From assembly GCA_014871385.1 (NCBI GenBank), contig CM026426.1:52872478-52936477 (forward strand): DNA of 64,000 bases. The letters run 5' to 3'. This document shows positions 34,650 through 47,305 of the stretch, piece by piece. The stretch comes from Ceratodon purpureus (taxonomy: Eukaryota; Streptophyta; Bryopsida; Pseudoditrichales; Ditrichaceae). Every line of letters begins with the position of its first letter. Within the stretch, counting starts at the first letter, position 1. The position numbers and the translations under genes are program-made. The notes beneath the pieces were generated by a model. The model was not told the DNA's origin, searched no databases, and was given only the letters and a program-made list of their open reading frames with translations.

Positions 34650-36640
34650 TTAATACCGTTCCAGCACATTGCCATTGTATCCTAAAGCATAGAATGGATT
34701 GGCATATGGTATGAAGCAAAGGTCAAGGGAATATTCTATAGCAAGTATGTTGAAAAGTGATGTATCTTGCTGCAGTAGAAGGCATACAGGGAATTCCTCA
34801 TTAGTCTCTCTAAGGCACGGAATACCCTGCACAACGATGAGATTGTGAAGTTTGGATCTCTTGGCTATAGGGTAGTTGAGTAGAGTGCGTAGGCACCATA
34901 GTTTTGTCTGTGAGTCAACATTCTCGTACATGTTATAAGAATTTGACCAAGACATGCTGTTGCGTTTGTAATACGTTGCATCCAGGGGATTGCTGATTTA
35001 GATGTGTCCATCTAGTCGTGTATGACGCATAGGAACTCTGTTGGATTCTATATAGATTGCGTTGACCACCCATAATGAATGTTGCAACAAGCTGGTTGAT
35101 AGTTTGAGTGCCTATTCCTATCCTCTGTCAAGCTCTGCCACTTGTCCAATCCTCTAGGATACTTTGCAATGAGTTCAACGAGGAAGTCACACTCAATGCA
35201 CTTGGAGAAATTACTTCCTACCGCCTTCACCTTGACATTTAGAAAGTATTCCTTCCTCATTTGACTAACGAAAGACTGCAAAATAGGCTTTGCATTGCAC
35301 TACTCATTTACTTGGAGAGAACATAGTCAAGACAGTCAGTTGGCGAGGTTCTAAGCCCGTCAGCGGGCCGATGACGACAGTAATGAGTAAACCTGTGATG
35401 ATCCAATGACATTATGGACTGAACGTTACATGAACATATACTGCAAAGCATGAAGAGCATGAACTTACGACATTGGCCATTTCGCGTATGTGATTCCAAT
35501 TCATCACGGACGAAAGTACTTTCAGTGCACCTACTCTCTTCTTTCCAATCATCCCAAACTCGTTAGGCATTTGGTCCGCGTACTTGTTCACAATTGTAGT
35601 GAGCGTCACACGCACTTGTATCGCGTCATTATGAGGACGATGTGGTCCAACATTGCCGTGACTTCCATTGACGCGGCCACTTTTTGCAGCAACTTTGTAG
35701 CTGTAGTATGCGGATTTTGGAATTCCGTGAATAATATACCATGCTACCTTGCAGACATCAACGTTGGCAAGAGTTACCAAAAGCTTCCGCTTGCCAGGTA
35801 CAGTGTGCAATTGGTCTTGCACACCAAAGGACATCTTGCACCTGGCCTGGAAGGTAGTGGTGTAAAATCTACGACGGATAAGCACTGTATCTTTCCACTT
35901 AAACGTCTGACAACACCGTTCCTTGCAACGCCTCTTTGAACTAACTAAGCGGCATTCGGTAGGCACAAGTAGACGATAAAGCTTACTAAAGGAGACTTTG
36001 TCTTTTTTGCAAACTTTTTGTCGGATGAGGCAATAAGGATTCTTAGGAACACCATCCAAACCATCCACCTCATCGCTGTTTGTAATTTCTCGGAGCAGTA
36101 CATGACGATAGCAGAGAAAAGGTGACACTCTTTCAAGTTGAGTGTGAGTCAACTGCCATCTAAGAGTAGTCATCTACAGGAGCTTGTCTTTAGAGACGAA
36201 CAGAACTCCAACTTCTTCTTCACATGTTTTGTCCGGTAAACATACATGAATCATCTCCCTACCACAAATTGATTATCATTCAGAAGCTCATAGTACATTT
36301 TCCTCCACAAGTGGCGGTCGGAATACGCACTATAAGATGTCAGAGGGGAACCCAAAGTCGCTGATTCCAGTCCCCCAGTATGTTCATCAGTTTCTAAGTC
36401 GTTTTCCTCCGAGCCAGACTCTTCATCATCACTCAAACGATTTCTTTGAGACCAAATATCTTCAACATAAGTCCTTTGATCCTGTTTGCTTGCATCCGAG
36501 TGGCATTCATCAATTTCTTCAATGTCATTTCCAAAGTTGAGTTCCATTGACTGTCCGCCAACAGGATATGTGCGTGCATTGGTGGTGTTTATAAGGGGAC
36601 ACACCTTGTATCCACTCTAGAGAATCAAAGGCCCCATAGC
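34650..36640 (-). pseudogene. DDE-type transposase relic of another family
   Basis: The minus strand shows an acidic leader (DDEESGSEENDLETDEH), then KWKDTVLIRRRFYTTTFQARCKMSF, CKVAWYIIHGIPKSAYYSYK, GSHGNVGPHRP and MPNEF; further on KVKAVGSNFSKCIECDFLVELIAKYPRGLDKWQSL and, past breaks, FLCVIHD before MDTSKSAIP, and NYGAYALYS with PRDPNFTI. The blocks CxEC followed by a VIHDKMDxSK-like motif are, from memory, typical of plant transposase-like genes with an RNase H-like core. Many stops and frame changes are present and the 3' end is missing. Its Cys/His and Asp layout resembles the main DDE family, but the residues differ. Confidence 0.55.
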
Positions 36641-38225
36641 ACGGCCAAGCGTTAACACATCTAATAACTCCCAAAAAGCTGTTGTATCGGAAAATTCATG
36701 ATTGACAGCTCACACTCTCACTAGTAGAAAAAAGTTGTGGAGAATCAAGAAACCTTCCCAGGTTCCATTTGGAGAGCACTCGGAAATGACTCTCGTGACA
36801 ACACATCGCCTTGTATTCCCGGATTCTTGAAGAAGCGCGACTTCCATCTGCTTTGCAAGGTCGAGGAACTCCTAAATGGGCTTGACATCTTCTACAACTT
36901 TTGTCGGTTGCCCGCCGACGATTTTGACGACATCTTCATCAACTTTGGCGTAAGGCCTAAGATCTTCCGCCTCCCAAAGTATCATGCGCCCTAAGCAGTC
37001 GCTCAGAGACTTGAAACCCTCCTCCGGAAATGGTACATTCATTTCCATGTTGTCTGAAACCTCAATCACCTTTATCATAACCAATATAGGATCTCGAGAT
37101 TCTATACAACCAATTCCTGCTCTCCTAGCAAAATAGAGCCCATAATGAGTGAGGGCCACGACAACGCCCTTTCCAACCTTCCACCGCCCGGATCAGCCAT
37201 TCTTTAGAAAGAGTTGTATTGGCTCTAATTCCATTGGTTGGAGTTAGACGTTGGCCTCGGCGGACCGCCAACAGAGCCTTAATGAAGTGCACCCACCGAC
37301 AAGGATGACTCTATCCAGTGATAAAATCAGGGCCTTGGCGGGCAGCCGACGTGGATCCGACAATTCCTTTCGTCTACAGTAATGTCATTTGCCGACTAGG
37401 ACTAATAGTTCCGCCAACAAATATTGGAGCAAATATGTCTTACACTACATATATACTCCCCTAACATGTCCAATCTGAGGCGATAGAAGAAGTTTGGGAT
37501 ACAGAAGCAGAAGGGGTTGAAGGGTTATCCACATCCAAAAATAAAGACAGTCCTCTCTAAAACGAGTCAATGAGGAGCCCTCTCAGAGTGAATCAGAAGT
37601 GCAATGACTAGATAGAATGAAGCATGCGCCTGTGACAAGAGGTTAGTTAGGAATTTCCTTCACTAGGATTTGGCGCCAGAATAGAATTCAAGTTCACCCT
37701 CCTTGTTTAGATCAAGATTCCATCATGGTGGCAAGATATTGTCGCCGTCAGAGAACAACGTAAACTTATCATTACACATATCAAATGTGGCAATTGGACA
37801 AGCTGTCACATTAATCACCCACAACGTTGATGACCATCATGACTTGATGCCCAGATCATAGTAAATTACAATCACGTCCTACGTGGCGTGATTGGACAAA
37901 TGTGTTGTATGGCCATCCATTCATGGATGGTATATACATGGACATACATCATGTACCCATCAGGCGTGACGATTCTGTCTCGGGGGGTGGGGGTCTTCAA
38001 GGTATACACCCGTTCCTCCCGACTTTTCTTCCTGATTTCTAGCTTTCACTCTTCGAACTCTCGTCGTTCTCCTCTCAGCTCTTCGCAAAGTTTGTGTCTG
38101 CTGCTGGTTTTACTTCAATTGTGACTTGTTTTTAGTAGGGTCCAGTCGAGGACATTACACCCACCGACAAAGAAAAGTCATCCGCCGGCGTTATGGCAAC
38201 TTCACACGCAAGGTATGTGCTCTAG
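36641..38225. other. No confident gene
   Basis: A minus-strand ORF at 36872-37159 (95 codons) has a protein-like sequence (PILVMIKVIEVSDNMEMNVPF; EEGFKSLSDCLGRMILWEAEDLRPYAKVDEDV) but no family was recognised. It may be an exon of a decayed gene. Several CCGCCAAC or CACCGACA words occur at 37180-37420, as in the repeat field at 38226-38540. Confidence 0.3.
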
Positions 38226-38540
38226 TTGATTGTCCACCGACAAATCTGTTTAGTTTTTTCTCTGCTTGTTGGGGAGGGAGTGACGCCTTGTCGTTTGTCC
38301 GCCAACGGTTGTGTTTAGTGTTTCCTTTGTTTCTTGGGGCGGTACTGTCCGCCGGCGATTGTGTTTAGTGTTACCTTTGTTTGTTGGGGAGGGACTTTTG
38401 CCCCGTCGGCTGTCCGTCAATGAGGAGGGAGTCACATTGTCATCAGCTGTCTGCCAATGGGGAGGAAGTCATAGTGTCATCGGTTGTCCATTGATGGGGT
38501 TGATTCATCTTGTGTTGTCGACTGTCCGTCAACGTGGGGT
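38226..38540 (+). repeat. Diverged repeat array with TGTCCGYCRACG core
   Basis: Words like TGTCCGCCAACGG, TGTCCGCCGGCGA, TGTCCGTCAATG, TGTCTGCCAATG, TGTCCATTGATG and TGTCCGTCAACG recur about eight times at spacings of 35-65 bases. The early units share GTTGTGTTTAGTGTTTCCTT, and the later ones GGGAGGGAGTCA with CATTGTCATC. Confidence 0.65.
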
Positions 38541-38594
38541 GGGGTTTTCATCTCTTTATACTTCTCTCTTGAGATTGATCATTGAAATAAGAAA

Positions 38595-41075
38595 ATGGAT
38601 GCTGTAGCCGCTGTCTTTCCGGTCAAGACGGGCACCCACAAATTGTGCAGCAATGCAAACAACAAAAGCATGAATTTTGCAAGTGGCAACTTTGAAGATG
38701 TTTAGGATTTCCTGGATGTTTTTGGCCTGCTCACGGCTAACAGGGATGAAGTAAACCAGCAAGTTTTGGCTTCTCTAAATAATGCTTCAAGGCGTGCTAC
38801 AAAGAATAGAGCTCTTCAAAAATTTGTTGTGGATGCAAGAACAAATAATGTCGCTTCAGAGATCGGAGAGATGTAGGAGACATGGGAGTTGATGAGGAAA
38901 AGGAAGGGGAAGGGTGCAACTAGCGAGGGCACGGGTGGAAAAGCCAAACAAAGAGGAAAAAATGAAGAGAAGGAGTAGAGCTTAACGGAGGCTCTGATTC
39001 TTGCAAACAATCTGACAAGGAAGACAAAGGACACCAACGCTGACGTTAAGTACCAAACGCTTGAGGAGGGTCTTAGACAGTGTTTTCCATACGGGCAACG
39101 TGCTCTAAGGGACCGGAATCCGGCAGAAAAGATCCACATAGTTCCCAAGCATATGAAGTACAAAGTTTTGAGCTGTACTTCTTTCCATTGAGGTGCAACC
39201 CAATCTTGAAGGATCTAGAAATGGCTGCGGTCAAAATGGCTAGCCTTGAAACAATTTGGGATCCTCTTCCATTAAAAGACCAATGTCTTCTATTGGGCGA
39301 GGGCGAGGGCGAGGACACAAAAAAGATACCTTGGTATAAGTCAAACTATTGCCATTAGTGTATTATTGGGGGCCAATACATGTACAAGGTTTGTCATGAA
39401 TTGGAAGAAAAGGAACCACTGGGATCAAAGGCTCGGGAAGACTACCTCATGTACGATCTAATTCTTGTTTTTGCCAAGGACGGAGACACCCTCATTGAGG
39501 TGTTTAACGCCTTGAACATTGAGATCAACAACAAGGGCGCAGAAGGAAATTATTGGCATCGACTAGACCAGATGCGCAAAAAGTGGATCGAGAATGAAAA
39601 GATCCACTAGAGGCTTGACTCAAAAGGATGGAAGGTAAGATACAATATCTTCCCTTATTGTGGTGCATTCTAAGGTCAATCCTGTTGGTGGGAAGTCAAA
39701 GTTCATATGGCTATCCAGTTCATACCTGAAGATTATTACTGATGTGTTGATCCATTTCTGATGTGCAAGAATTCTCTAAGGAGTATCTCAGTCCTATCCT
39801 AGGAAAAGCACCTCAGGCAAAAACATGGAAATTGCCCCTTGTATTTTTATTTGACAAGACGTACGAGGACTGGCAGGCAATCCTCAATGCATGGAAGGAG
39901 GGGTCTTTCATTGGAGAGGATGGATTGAAGCGTAGAATGATCAAGAAGCCTGCTCGGCGGGACATAACATTGAGCAACTTGCAGTGGGTGATCAATCTCC
40001 ACGACCACAGATGTAGGAAGCTTGCGTAGGAGATTATCAACCTTGATGTCTACATTGAGGTAACTAGCAAGGAGGATGTCCTGCGGGATGGAATCTTTTT
40101 GTATACATGTATGAGAAAAACAAGATGGATTACATCATTTGAAACGAGTTGATTCTCCTGTACAGGAACTACCTGCTTTGCAAACGGGGGGATTCAAAGA
40201 GACAAAGAGTGGAGTATGTCTGAATAGGAATCGCTTCAAAATGAGGAGTTTCACAACACCATGATTAGCAACATCCGGACCGAGGTGTTTGATAGCAAAG
40301 TAAGATTTGATTGGCTATTGAGGTGGTATAATGGCTTGACTTCGTTGACTACATCAGCTCTAGACATATTCAAGGAGGCGGTTAAAAAGTACTCCAAGCT
40401 TGAGCTGGCGGATTTGATGCAATCGGGGATGCAATTTGATGCCCAAGTCGCCCTCACTCTTGACGAGGTCAAGAAGGTACTTGATGACAAAGGACCCTTC
40501 ACCTTCGACCTCTGCGTCTCTAAGATTTTTTTAATCTTTGACTTTGACAGAGCGGGGAACACTATGTACATTCTACAAAAAGAGGTCAAGCTGCTTGTTG
40601 GCCGGAGGGTTTCGCAAGAGGTGGAGGAGGAGCTATACAAGGAAGATAAAGACCAGCCACCAACCAAGGTGACCACCGTTGTTAGTTCCTCCTTATGGCT
40701 TCTGGATTTGGAGTCAAATCACTCCCTTTGGGAAGAGGTCAGACTGAACAATAGCCCATGGAAGGTGCATATGATGCAATACATTGTGGATCACGCCAAC
40801 GGATTTCAAAGAAGCTCGCAAATTGATTGAAGGCCAAATATTTTAGCTTCCATTATGTATGGAACGTCCTAAGTGCCGGGAATGCTTCCGCCACTTCTTA
40901 GAAATCACCGGCTTGAAACGGCCGTTGCCGCCTTGTTTGGAACGAAGCGGCTATGAAGACTATAGAAGATTGGGCTGGCAACAGGAATTGACATGCAAGC
41001 TACTCGTACCTCTTGCCACTCTTGGAGCCAGCAATGGAGTTACCGGACGTTAGGGTTATCAACTTCTGGGAGGTG
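38595..41075 (+). pseudogene. Second ParB-like gene, no methyltransferase seen, broken
   Basis: The frame starts MDAVAAVFPVKTGTHK after a TTTATA-like box near 38555. It continues through DEVNQQVLASLNNASRRATKNRALQKFVVDARTN, a Lys-rich linker, NPAEKIHIVPKHMKYKVLSC, then MAAVKMASLETIWDPLPLK, IPWYKSNYCH with CIIGGQYMYKVCHELEEKEPLG (a GGQ/GNH-type box as in ParB), YDLILVFAKDGDTLIEVFNALNIEINNKGAEGNYWHRLDQMRKKW. After an intron near 39640-39765 comes EFSKEYLSPILGKAPQAKTWKLPLVFLFDKTYEDW and on to ALTLDEVKKVLDDKGPFTFDLCVSKIFLIFDFDR. The motif order VHxLxx, G(G/N)(Q/H), acidic strand, FNALN/LLHAMYDIN parallels the ParB part of the gene at 13736. Around eight stops or frame changes. The protein family was not identified otherwise. 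Confidence 0.45.
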
Positions 41076-41836
41076 AAAACGTCATGGCCATGGCTCTACT
41101 AAGTCAATGTTCTCTTTTTCTCTTATGTAGTTATTGTTCCTCACTCGTCATTGGCATTCAGCCAACCCTCACTGCATCTGACCTACGTCTACTCTCCATA
41201 ATTACGCTGACCTTTCCATCCTATGCTTTTGCAAGGAAGCCAACTCTACAAGAGTTAAGTGGTCATTTTGACAAAAATATGACAAAAGTCTGTTAATTTA
41301 GGTGTCAATTAGGGCACCTTGATTTGGTCACTTTGTTGGCAAAGTTCTGTCAAATTTTTAGTCAATTCTGCCATTTATACACGTATTTTATCAAATGTCT
41401 ATAATCTTGGAGGAAATGTACATATCGTAAATTCACCACTCTATACATTTCAGAATTGTCCAAAATAATTCAAGTCTTCAAATTTAATGAGAAAGTATAG
41501 ATGTCACAAGTCTTCCATTTTGTAGATTTGAGAATACCTCAAAAAATTTCAGAATCTATATATGATATGTTGATTTCAGAATGCTTGAGATGGGTACATT
41601 TTGAGGACCAAAATGGTGTGAACCCAGAATGAGCTCAACCTCTTGCTTTTCATTCATCTCCTAACTAGCAAGCATATGCAACCTTTTGTTTGAACTATTC
41701 ACTACTTTAATCTAGACTAATTGTTAAGCAAAGAAGTTTCCCAGTGAATTTCTGAGGACGCCAATTTGGTACAGTTCAACCTCGGCCGACGTCCACAAGA
41801 ACTTGTCAGTTGTCAATCTTGCGACCATCAGCTTGC

Positions 41837-42371
41837 TTATATGCAGCTGTCCACAAGCAGAGGAGTTAGAAAAGTAAAAAAGAAGTCATCGCAATATTTA
41901 GAAGGTGCAACATCCGTGAACAACACATTATCTCTGTGAAAATAATTATTTTTACCTGGAATTATGAGGTGGGACATGATAACGTTTTGGAGTCTTGGTA
42001 TGAAATCGACAAACTCTTTCAGCCATAGAAACAAAGGGCAAACTCTGAACAAACAGTGTAGTGTAAACGTGTGAATCTCAAGCATTAAAAAGACTAGAAC
42101 GAGGTACAATCTCTATAATAGAAAATTACTTCATTCATTTGCATGCAAGCGAGTGTTAACTTTTGAAGCAAACCTTAAGTTGATCTCCTTGGTGAATAAG
42201 CGCCCTTTCCTCAATCCGAAGATGAAACTCATGAGGTATTATCAACGTTGGAGGATTTTTGAGTCTCGGCAATCGATCCTTCACGTAGAGTATCTGCATG
42301 TAGTAAAATACAACAAAATTGAGCAATGCTAAGCAGCAAAATAGTTCACGTGGATAGGATTTGTCGTTCAA
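41837..42371 (-). other. Possible exon pair of an unidentified gene
   Basis: The minus strand reads ILYVKDRLPRLKNPPTLIIP then HEFHLRIEERALIHQGDQLK, followed by GTTTGCTTC, and after about 100 bases VCPLFLWLKEFVDFIPRLQNVIMSHLIIPGK. The composition is that of a helical host protein and the borders resemble splice sites. No family was recognised. A Lys-rich stretch GSKFDKQAKKKQKLEGGR at about 42410-42470 on the same strand may belong to it. Confidence 0.3.
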
Positions 42372-43274
42372 GAAAGATTATTCATAAAAGTCAAGCACAT
42401 AACTGCCGAAGCCTCCCTCCCTCTAGCTTCTGCTTCTTTTTGGCTTGCTTATCAAACTTGGAACCAACCATTGCCAGCTTTTTGCTGGTCAAATCTTGTT
42501 AGGATCACAAGTGTTATATATACACATACATCCATATACAGCAAAGCTTCTTGAATAGAGTTGGACAGAGTCGAATAGAGTTGTTTACTGGAAACTAGTG
42601 TTAACACAAGCGTGCATTTTGCTCATGCATACTGCAAATCAAGCTAACAAAACAGCTGGTACCAGAGGAATTCGCTTAGAACACCAAATAAAGTTCCACA
42701 GAAAAATGTCAAACCTCGAGAATGAGAGCTTGATCTTAGAGAGCAAGCAAGGTTCGTGTTTAGGAAAAGGTGGCTCCTTCCATGCATCTGAATACAACCG
42801 TTTCAGTAGAAAACTTCTTGGAGAGATGATAAGGGCAGTCAGTGCAGTAGGAGGTGTTCGATTTGCATTGTTCTCAATCACTCCCGTAATTTCTCTGCCT
42901 AATGGTGTGTAAGGTTCATCTTGAAAGCAAGCAGTGCTAGGGACTGCAATGAAGGAAAAAACCAAGACAAAATTCCAACAGGTGATGCGCTGTTGACGTC
43001 AAGAAGCTTGGAAAAAGGATTGGCATATCCTTCACAGCAGCTTACTTGGCAAGTATTCGATCAAGAAGCTCCCCACCTTCACACAACCTAAAGAGCAAAG
43101 TTAAAAAATACAAAATAGTATGAGAAACGAGAGGAACAAAATCAAAACCCTAAACCGTGCGTGTTTCTAAGAAAAATGATTATTGAGAGAAACTGTAGCA
43201 CCCTCTCATGCCTGAACCGTAAACCGTCCTAATGATTATCATGTTATTCATGTTATTAACTAGAAATTAAACAA

Positions 43275-43640
43275 TTAATCACGCTCAGGGTTACAAACAT
43301 GTTTCTTCTCTATGGTCTTCACCGCAACCTTCTCACCCGTAGCCTTCTCAATGGCGACATAAGTGTAACCGAACTGGCCATGGCCGAGCAACTTCCCAAG
43401 AGTGTAATTGCTCTTGAAATTGCGCTCGTAGCCAAAGTTGGTGCGCTTTCTGAGTGGCACCATCTCTTTGTTGTCCTCGATGTTGCCAGCCTTCTTCTTG
43501 GTGGGAGCTTGCGAGGATGGCGATTGTCTGGGCGCCTCTACAGGCTTAGGGTTATGGTCTTCGGGCTTCTCAATTTCCTTGCTTCTGGGCCGCCGAGGCT
43601 GACTCAGGAGGGACAATTGGAATACAGGAGCAAGCTCTGG
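43275..43640 (-). pseudogene. Calcium-dependent protein kinase (CPK16/18/28 type), N-terminal exon fragment
   Basis: The minus strand encodes a Pro/Lys-rich variable region, then RKRTNFGYERNFKSNYTLGKLLGHGQFGYTYVAIEKATGEKVAVKTIEKK and a stop shortly after. GHGQFGYTYVAI is the glycine loop and VAVK carries the ATP-anchoring Lys. The FGY and YTIGKLLGHGQFGYTYVAI text is diagnostic for plant CPK16, CPK18 and CPK28. The myristoylation start MGxCxS is missing upstream (an ATG is followed at once by a stop), and the rest of the kinase and EF hands are absent. It is a gene fragment, probably captured or left over. Confidence 0.8.
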
Positions 43641-43899
43641 TGATGAGTTTAAGGATGATGATTACATGGCTTTCCTTTGCCAGCTTGGATTTTTTATCAC
43701 CCCTCTTTCTTCCACCTTAGACTACCAGCTCGGCATTTTTCTCCTTGCACTGCCAGCTCGTCTTTTGGTAGAATATTTGGGACTAAAAAGTTGACAAAAA
43801 GTTGGCAGGAATTAAAACATATGACCGAATTGACAAAAATACAAAGAACAATATGGAAGTTATCATAATGGACATTTTGCTTTCACAGTTCTATCAATT

Positions 43900-46444
43900 C
43901 GACATAGTTTTTCTTGTAGTGCAAGCAACGGTAGTTGAAATTGTGCGGAGCGAGGACGAGAAGTATAACGCACACCGCCTGGTGTCGAAACACGGAAACT
44001 CAACTAACATCCGGATAACACTCAAAACGAGCGTAAACTCCCGTATTGTCAACTAGGTTCCGAGTATCGTCCAGGGATTCAATAGTGCTTTGTCCGGCAG
44101 TTACTTTTAGTCGTTCTCAGCCTCCTTATTGCTCGGATAGTATTTCCGGGACGTAACTCTTCTACTCTCTTCTCTGTTACTTCGGGTGTTTCGTCAACAA
44201 ACCCCAACGTCTCGGAAACGATGCTACCTCACAACTGAATTAGAACACTCTGGTTAGCAGGTCACACAGGCGGCCGCTTCCGATCCGTGAGACTACAACG
44301 ACAAACCGATCCGGATTTGAAAGAACCAAGATCTGGTTATCCCTAGGTGACCCGTACCACTTTCCGAATCTCCCTCTCACAGAGTGCGGAACCTCTTCAG
44401 AAGTTCAAGGAGCCCGATCAAGTACCCCTCGATCCGCTTCGACCTTAGTGACGGCTATTCCGCGTGAGGCTGAATTGGGGACGGAACAGTGAGGCTTCAA
44501 CTCCTACGACAACCCGCTCAATCTTTCCGCTCAATCTCAGTACCATTCCAATTTGGGTCTTGTCACAACTCCCATCACCTTCCTATCCGAGCTATAGCGG
44601 AACTCTCAACACCCTCTCAGATCATTCACACTTGGCTAGAAACCACGCACAGTACTTGCAAAACACGAATACTTTACTAATAAGGAATATAGGGAGAAAA
44701 CATGCGAAACGAAGACCCGGCTTGCATTGCCTTCCCCGTTTAAGTAAGCAGGGGCTTTCACAAAAGCGGCGGCGCCGAAAGTTCAATCAAAAACTCTAAT
44801 TCCTAATCATCTACCTTGAATTCTACTTTACGGTTAATCCGGATCTCGCCGGTACGATACCTACTCCTATAAATCCGGAAAGTGACTGGTAGTTCCAGTG
44901 CGAGGAATCTATCCCGTCTTCGGCTTCTTGTGGCTCTCCTGCTCCTTCTCCTTCTCCTTCCACCGGGGCGTTCGGGGCTAGGATCCTCCTGCCTTCGCTG
45001 CCGGATCCGCCTAACGTCTAACTCTCCGTTCCTCCTTCGATTCCTTTGACTTGGTATCCAAGGAAGACCGGGTAACGACCCGAGTCTTGGGAGACTTGGG
45101 AGTAATTCTCGAGGGAGGAGTTCCGGATGTCGGGTCCGAGTCTCAGTTCCGGCTGTCCCTACCGGGGAACTCCCGTGGGTATCCGAGTCAGATCCGGAAA
45201 TTGTAATCGGTCCCTTCTCCTCGGGATCCTTCCTCTTCCTCAGAACCATCTTAGCACCGGAAGAGTCGGCAGGAGATTCCGCGACGGGCGTTACGGTTGG
45301 GGTAGGAGTCACGGTCTCGGTCCGGGCCGTGGGTGAAGGGGTGAGTGTCCCCTCCTGAGTCACTCGGATACGTCTGGGTGGCGAAAGGGATCTCCTCCAT
45401 TCACTTCCGGCTACCTCTCCTTGGTGAACCGGAATAATCATCATTGGACCTACCGTCCGGGAAACGATCGGCTGCACGGACCGGGTCACTTCTTTCATAA
45501 CCGTCTGCTCCTCGGATCGCCTGACAGTGACTGTAGTTCCCGTAACCTCTACCTGCCCAGTGGGAATCGCGCAGCTTTGCTGAGCCACACTGGCTCCGGG
45601 TGACGCCTCCTTGGCCACAACCTCTCGGATCAGATCCGCGATCGTCCGAGCCGGTGCGAAAATGTCCGAATCAACGGCCCTATCTTCTTCAAACCAGAGA
45701 TGTCGCTCCTGTGGGGTCCTGAACTTCGCCCCACAAGATTCCCCTACCACTGTCCGAGAGGGAGATCCGGGAAGTCTCGTTCCGACGATGGGACTTCCGG
45801 TTCCCGGATTGAGCAATTTCTTCATCAACTTCAGGGTCTTGTTCATCGCGAACTCGCACCTGGACAAGATCGTGATAATCCTCTCCCTATTTTCTAATTG
45901 AGCCGGCTCCAGCACATTCTCATCGAACAACTTGGCCTTGTTGACTACATCACTCGGAACTCCCTCCAACTTCCGGATCTCATCCAAAGTCTGCTCCTGC
46001 TCGGCATAGAACTTACGGATCTCCTCGCTCTTCGTTGCCAGTTCCGAGGAAATTCCTTGATCTGAAGCTCCAGTCGTTGCTTCTCGCTCCATAACTTCCG
46101 TGCATCCTTCAGAAGCTCCACCTCTCGGATAACCTCCTCCAGTAAACAGCCCCCTAGCGATGTGCAGACTCTCCGGAACAATGACTCAATCCGATCGTAA
46201 GTGGCCTGGGCCCGATGAGTTTCTTCCCTAAGTGACCGGAACGGGTCAACCGGAAATCCTCGCTCGGAACTGACCTCCTTCCGTACCGTGTCATCTCGGG
46301 CCGTGGAGGGTTCAGCGTGCTGCGATGTGGCTCGTTCCGATCGTGACTTGGAATGGGCCTTCGTTGCGGTGGGATTCAGAATTATCTCCGTGTTGTCTCC
46401 CCCTTCCATGGACGCCGTATCCGAGTCGTCCTCGTGATGCTCTA
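43900..46444 (-). mobile_element. Retroelement-like gene, 3' part (fossil), cut by the DDE-SET element
   Basis: On the minus strand the main open stretches are 46092-46440 and 44803-46092. They encode a charged coiled-coil region (KSEEIRKFYAEQEQTLDEIRKLEG), a Ser/Pro/Thr-rich part, and an Arg-rich tail (RRRRRSRRATRSRRRD). There is no protease, reverse transcriptase or integrase in view. Codon use is rich in CGG/CCG, unlike the AT-rich neighbours. The other part of the same gene lies at 61194-61853. Classification as a gag-like protein of a plant LTR element is an inference; about one break is seen here. The downstream stretch 43900-44800 has the same composition and probably belongs to it. 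Confidence 0.45.
46441..46444. repeat. Target-site duplication TCTA, left
   Basis: TCTA directly precedes the left terminal repeat and is repeated at 61190-61193 directly after the right one. Confidence 0.75.
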
Positions 46445-46462
46445 GGGTGGAAGTACACTAGA
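46445..46462 (+). repeat. Left terminal inverted repeat, 18 bp
   Basis: GGGTGGAAGTACACTAGA; its perfect reverse complement is at 61172-61189. The following 400 bases hold about 11 GTAC motifs. Confidence 0.85.
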
Positions 46463-47305
46463 CGAATGTACTTTTTGAGTCACAGTACAATATACATTGA
46501 AGGCATAAATTTGTACTTGCAATTACTTGTACTCAAAAGCTTTTTCCTTGGTTTTTGTTTTGTTTTTCCAAATACTACATATGTAGAGATCTCCTGTTCA
46601 TTATTAAATCAGTTAGAAAAGCAAGTTAAGTGTGTTCAATTAGTACTATTGTGCAGTAGTACAAAAAAGTCAAACAGTACTCGTATGTGAGAAAAGTACA
46701 AAAGTCTTCAACATCAAAAGCTCTAAATCTGTTTTTGTTTTTTGCAAAGGAGATAATAAGGAATAGCCTATTGGAATCTATCCTTGATTTTACAAGTACA
46801 TAGTTAATTTGGTCTGTACATGGAAGTAAGTGCTGGTTTCAGTTGCAACGGAATACGAAGTGGAAAATTATGATTTTTTGTAATCGGAGGCATGATTTCT
46901 GACAGCGGCACACATTTCTACAATGGCCTTCTCTCAAATAAAGAGAATTGTCATTTTTCCGTTACTTGACCCTCAACGTGTTCCTGCGTGCTACTTGTAC
47001 AAAATGTACGCATGAGTATATGATGTACATGGTATCTGTCATAACTACTGCCTCGTTGTTTTCAACAGATCCTGTTTTCCCGGGCCGCCATGCCATGAAG
47101 GCGCCGCCACCTCTTGATTTGTCCACGTCATCGTCTCTCTCGTTGGTTCCTCTGATCGCCCATGCAGCACACTGTTGCGGCTTTGCTGTAGCATGCTGTT
47201 GCTTGCGAATTGAAGATTATGCTTGGTGCTGTAGTTTAGCTTGTATGCTGTGGGATAACTCTTGTTCAAAAGTTCAAGGGCGGTTTAGGGTTTCCTCTGT
47301 GAATA

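Noticed and set aside
38226-38540. CRISPR-like array
   Set aside because: Units are diverged and unevenly spaced in a eukaryotic context; no constant repeat and spacer pattern.
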